NCBI GenBank assembly: GCA_016720075.1 | Contig: JADJXW010000003.1 | Coordinates: 124,001-188,000, forward strand | DNA: 64,000 bases | Reading direction: 5' to 3' | From: Pseudomonadota bacterium | Lineage (GTDB): Bacteria > Pseudomonadota > Gammaproteobacteria > Steroidobacterales > Steroidobacteraceae | In this document: in pieces, positions 61,118 to 64,000 of the stretch | How positions within the stretch are numbered: position 1 is the stretch's first letter | Layout of the letters: each line of letters begins with the position of its first letter | The notes under the pieces: generated by a model | Databases searched by the model: none | Seen by the model: only the letters and a program-made list of their open reading frames with translations | Told to the model about the DNA's origin: nothing | Program-made: the position numbers and the translations under genes

Positions 61118-61168
61118 ATGAACTTCGTCGATTGTGTAGCGTGCGTTGTGCTGGGGGGCACGCCGTGA
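61118..61168 (+). other. Short in-frame remnant: duplicated start of the RND permease
   Basis: ATG 61118 begins a 16-codon frame (opening MNFVDC) that ends in TGA 61166-61168. Its first codons match those of the permease (GTG AAC TTT GTG) 78 bp later and in the same frame. It may be a leader peptide or a decayed duplicate of the gene start; see findings. Confidence 0.4.
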
Positions 61169-61195
61169 ATTTCGTGACCGGCCCCCGGGGTTCTC

Positions 61196-64000
61196 GTGAA
61201 CTTTGTGACGTGGTCGATCCGGAACCCCGTTCCGGTGATCATGATGTTCCTCGCGCTGGTGATCGGCGGCCTGTGGGCTTTCCCCAAGCTGCAGATCCAG
61301 GACCAGCCGGACATCAGCTTCCCCAACGTGTTCGTGCGCGTGGGCTACGCCGGCGTGCCGCCCTCGCAGATGGAAACCGAGATCACGCGCAAGATCGAGG
61401 ACGCGGTCTCCAACATCGTCGGCATCGAGGACATCAACTCCACGATCACCACCGGCAACTCGCAGACGGTCGTCCAGTTCCAGTTCGGCACCGACCTGCA
61501 GCAGGCCATGGACGATGTGCGCGACGCCGTATCGCGCATCCGACCCGACCTGCCCATCGACGCCACCGAACCCTACATAGGCCGCGCCACCACGGCCGGC
61601 GCCGCCATCATCGCCTTCGGCGTCAGTGCCGAGAACATGAGCGACACCGAGCTGTCGTGGTTCGTCGACCTGAACGTGATGCGCGACATCAGCTCCGTGC
61701 CGGGCGTGGGCAATGTCAATCGCATCGGCGGCGCCTCGCGCGAGGTGCGCGTCGACCTCGACCCGGATCGCATGGCCTCGCTGGGCGTCACCGCCGGCGA
61801 AGTCTCCAGCCAGCTCGTGCGCACGCAGGTGGAACTGCCCGGCGGCGAGACCCGCATCGGCTCGCAGGAACAGAGCGTGCGCACGCTGGGCACCATCACC
61901 AACGTGCAGGACCTCGCGGCGCTTCGCATCCCGCTGCAGGATGGCCGCAGCGTGCGGCTGGACTCCATCGCCGAAGTGCGCGACCAGGCCGCCGACGTGA
62001 AGCAGGTGGCCCTGCTCGACGGCAAGCCCGTGATCGGCTTCGAGGTGCAGCGCGCGTGGGGCGAAGGCGCGCTGCAGGTGGCCGACCGCACGCGCGAGGC
62101 CGTGAAGGAACTGCAGAAGAAATACCCCAACATCCAGATCACCGAGCTGTACACGCAGGCCGAGTACATCCGCGACAGCTTCCACAGCTCCATGGTGATG
62201 CTGGCCGAGGGCGCGCTGCTGGCCATCCTCGTGGTGTGGTTCTTCCTGCGCGACATCCGCGCCACGCTGATCTCGGCGGTGGCGCTGCCGCTGGCCATCA
62301 TCCCCACGTTCTGGGCGCTGAAGATGTTCGGCTTCTCGATGAGCACCATGACCATGCTGGCGCTGTCGCTGGTCGTGGGCATGCTGGTCGACGACGCCAT
62401 CGTCGAGGTGGAGAACATCGTGCGCCACCTGCGCATGGGCAAGCCGCCGCTGCAGGCGGCCACCGACGCCGCCATCGAGATCGGCCTCGCGGTGGTGGCC
62501 ACCACGTTCACGCTGTGCGCGGTGTTCGTGCCGGTGGCGTTCATGGACGGCATCCCGGGCCAGTTCTTCAAGCCCTTCGCCTTCACGGCGACGATCGCCG
62601 TGCTGTTCTCGCTGCTGGTGGCGCGAATGCTCACGCCGATGATGGCTTCCAAGTGGATGAAGCCCTACCACGAGGAGGAGAAGCAGGGTCGCTTCATGCT
62701 GTGGTACCTGGGCAAGGTGCAGTGGGCGCTGTCGCATCGCAAGACGACCATGGCGGCGGTGACGCTGCTGATGGTGGGCACGTTCTACATCGCCTCGACC
62801 CTGCCCACGGGCCTGCGCCCGCCGCCGGACAACGGCTTCTTCAACATCAACGCCAGCCTGCCGCCGGGCTCGCGGCTGCAGGACACGCGCGCCGTGGTGG
62901 ATGCGGTACGCGAACGCCTGAAGGACAACCAGAACATCACCCGCATCTGGGCCATCGTCAACACGCGCAACGCCAACATCGGCATCGTGCTCGTGGACAA
63001 GAAAGATCGCGAGAAACAGCAGCAGCAGCTGCAGCGCGAGTTCCTGGGAATGATCCGCGACATACCCGGCGCCAGGTTCTCCGCCGGCGGCGGCAATTTC
63101 GGTGGCGGCGGATTGCAGCTCGAGATCACCGGCGATGATTCGAATGCGCTCGCCGCCGCGGCCGCGCAGATCGAGCGGGAGCTGCGCGCCGTGCCGGGCT
63201 TCTCGAACGTGAGCACCAGCGCAAGCCTGGTGCAGCCCGAGCTCGTCGTGCGCCCGCGACCCGAGCGCGCCGCGGAGCTGGGCGTGACCACGGCCGCCAT
63301 CAGCCAGGCCACGCGCATCGCCACCAGCGGCGATGTGTCGAACAACCTTGCCAAGATGAACCTGCCCGACCGGCAGATCCCGATCATGGTGCGCCTCAAC
63401 GACAAGGCCCGCTCGAGCATCGACCAGATCCGCCTGCTCAACGTGCCATCACGCTTCGGCCCCGTGCCGCTGGTGAACGTGGCCGACGTGTACTTCGGCG
63501 CCGGCCCCGCGCAGATCACGCGCTTCGACCGCAGCCGCAACATCACCATCAGCGCCGACCGGGGCACGATTCCGCTGGGCAGGGCCACGCAGATCGCGCG
63601 CGAACTGCCGGCCATGAAGAACCTGCCCGCAGGCGTGCGTCCGGTGGAAGCCGGCGAGGCCGAGTTCCAGGGCCGCATCTTCGGCAGCTTCATCCTCGCG
63701 ATGGTCACCGGCATCTTCTGCATCTACGCGCTGCTGGTGCTGCTGTTCCACGACGTGCTGCAGCCGGTCACCATCCTGTCGGCGCTGCCGCCCTCGGCCG
63801 GCGGTGCCTTCGTGATGCTGTGGCTGCTGAAGATGGACCTGTCGCTGCCGTCGCTGATCGGCCTGCTGATGCTGATGGGCATCGTCACCAAGAACTCCAT
63901 CCTGCTGGTGGAGTACGCGGTGATGGCGCGGCGCGAGCGCGGCATGTCGCGCAGCGAGGCGCTGGTCGATGCCTGCTCGAAGCGCGCCCGCCCCATCGTG
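61196..64000 (+). CDS. RND efflux pump permease (3' end outside window)
   Basis: Second hydrophobe/amphiphile efflux permease: 935 codons before the window ends. NFVTWSIRNPVPVMMFLALV, LQIQDQPDISFPNV, the helix-4 pair DD in GMLVDDAIVEVENIVRHL, and GLLMLMGIVTKNSILLVEYA near the end of the visible part. GTG 61196 is the best start; two look-alike starts lie just upstream (61118 and 61165). It belongs to a different RND branch from the pump at 23217. Together with the adaptor it forms a MarR-controlled export system; no outer-membrane channel is visible. Confidence 0.95.
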   Translation, partial: MNFVTWSIRNPVPVIMMFLALVIGGLWAFPKLQIQDQPDISFPNVFVRVGYAGVPPSQMETEITRKIEDAVSNIVGIEDINSTITTGNSQTVVQFQFGTDLQQAMDDVRDAVSRIRPDLPIDATEPYIGRATTAGAAIIAFGVSAENMSDTELSWFVDLNVMRDISSVPGVGNVNRIGGASREVRVDLDPDRMASLGVTAGEVSSQLVRTQVELPGGETRIGSQEQSVRTLGTITNVQDLAALRIPLQDGRSVRLDSIAEVRDQAADVKQVALLDGKPVIGFEVQRAWGEGALQVADRTREAVKELQKKYPNIQITELYTQAEYIRDSFHSSMVMLAEGALLAILVVWFFLRDIRATLISAVALPLAIIPTFWALKMFGFSMSTMTMLALSLVVGMLVDDAIVEVENIVRHLRMGKPPLQAATDAAIEIGLAVVATTFTLCAVFVPVAFMDGIPGQFFKPFAFTATIAVLFSLLVARMLTPMMASKWMKPYHEEEKQGRFMLWYLGKVQWALSHRKTTMAAVTLLMVGTFYIASTLPTGLRPPPDNGFFNINASLPPGSRLQDTRAVVDAVRERLKDNQNITRIWAIVNTRNANIGIVLVDKKDREKQQQQLQREFLGMIRDIPGARFSAGGGNFGGGGLQLEITGDDSNALAAAAAQIERELRAVPGFSNVSTSASLVQPELVVRPRPERAAELGVTTAAISQATRIATSGDVSNNLAKMNLPDRQIPIMVRLNDKARSSIDQIRLLNVPSRFGPVPLVNVADVYFGAGPAQITRFDRSRNITISADRGTIPLGRATQIARELPAMKNLPAGVRPVEAGEAEFQGRIFGSFILAMVTGIFCIYALLVLLFHDVLQPVTILSALPPSAGGAFVMLWLLKMDLSLPSLIGLLMLMGIVTKNSILLVEYAVMARRERGMSRSEALVDACSKRARPIV

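Noticed and set aside
59906..62737. A 943-codon frame antisense to the second RND operon
   Set aside because: Composition of a shadow frame; the + strand carries clear adaptor and pump motifs.
61165..63138. Long frame from the GTG at 61165
   Set aside because: It is out of frame with the RND permease motifs and has low-complexity shadow composition.
1..64000. tRNA, rRNA, CRISPR, prophage or insertion-sequence genes
   Set aside because: No cloverleaf, rRNA segment, transposase, integrase, phage structural gene or repeat-spacer array was recognised by eye; a covariance-model scan would be needed to exclude small RNAs.

Overview
The window is dense, high-GC bacterial chromosome (46 protein-coding genes called, no gene-free stretch over 300 bp, no rRNA, tRNA, CRISPR array or insertion sequence seen). 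GTG and TTG starts and 1-4 bp start/stop overlaps are frequent. The gene families point to a free-living gammaproteobacterium. They include a PbpC/YfhM pair, YqhA, a TIGR02001-type outer-membrane protein, 'Abhydrolase_10'-type hydrolases, carotenoid oxygenase, Tat-exported redox enzymes and two RND pumps. The order Steroidobacterales or a relative is my guess, and is inference only.

Layout. 1-4.9 kb is a signalling block: a Ser/Thr kinase with a C-terminal helical-repeat region (runs off the left edge), a histidine kinase overlapping its start, a divergent NarL/LuxR-type response regulator and a secreted protein of unknown function. The histidine kinase and the secreted protein are both broken by single-base indels. 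4.9-7.1 kb holds a DUF4159 protein and a DUF418 membrane protein. 7.1-13.9 kb is a catabolic cluster: carotenoid/stilbene oxygenase, then a divergent, translationally coupled operon of aldehyde dehydrogenase, NTF2-like protein, Zn-alcohol dehydrogenase and esterase, with a convergent MFS transporter. 13.9-23.2 kb holds a methyltransferase, a Tat-signal SDR, an M16 metallopeptidase lipoprotein, a DUF1801 protein, a hydrolase fused to a Vgb-like beta-propeller, and a Tat-signal FAD oxidase. 23.2-27.6 kb is an RND efflux adaptor/pump operon. 27.7-31.3 kb carries a small conserved protein, a metallo-beta-lactamase-fold enzyme with two EF-hand loops, a P460-like c-type cytochrome and an exported alpha-hydroxy-acid oxidase that carries a CxxCH motif.

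31.3-40.8 kb is the cell-envelope pair pbpC/yfhM and, divergently, an MBL-fold enzyme with a RidA protein. 41.0-47.9 kb is the most unusual block: a TIGR03118 lipoprotein ending in a CxxCH haem site, facing a beta-barrel protein that begins with a CxxCH haem site, followed by a TIGR02001-type outer-membrane protein, an ECF sigma factor, its zinc-finger anti-sigma factor and a subtilisin-like lipoprotein. 47.9-54.5 kb is a second catabolic-looking cluster (SMP-30 lactonase with a 33-residue membrane peptide, O-methyltransferase, MFS transporter, secreted SnoaL-like protein, GNAT, second Abhydrolase_10 enzyme). 54.6-58.5 kb holds an alpha/beta hydrolase, an OPT transporter, a 44-residue zinc ribbon and YqhA. 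58.5-64 kb holds a MOSC protein and a MarR regulator divergent from a second RND adaptor/pump pair. Two palindromes between MarR and the adaptor look like MarR operators.

How the genes may work together (inference): the two catabolic clusters would take up and oxidatively cleave aromatic or terpenoid compounds, the RND pumps would export toxic intermediates, and the haem-bearing surface proteins could pass electrons at or across the outer membrane. All functions are read from motifs and remembered family features; no database search was run.
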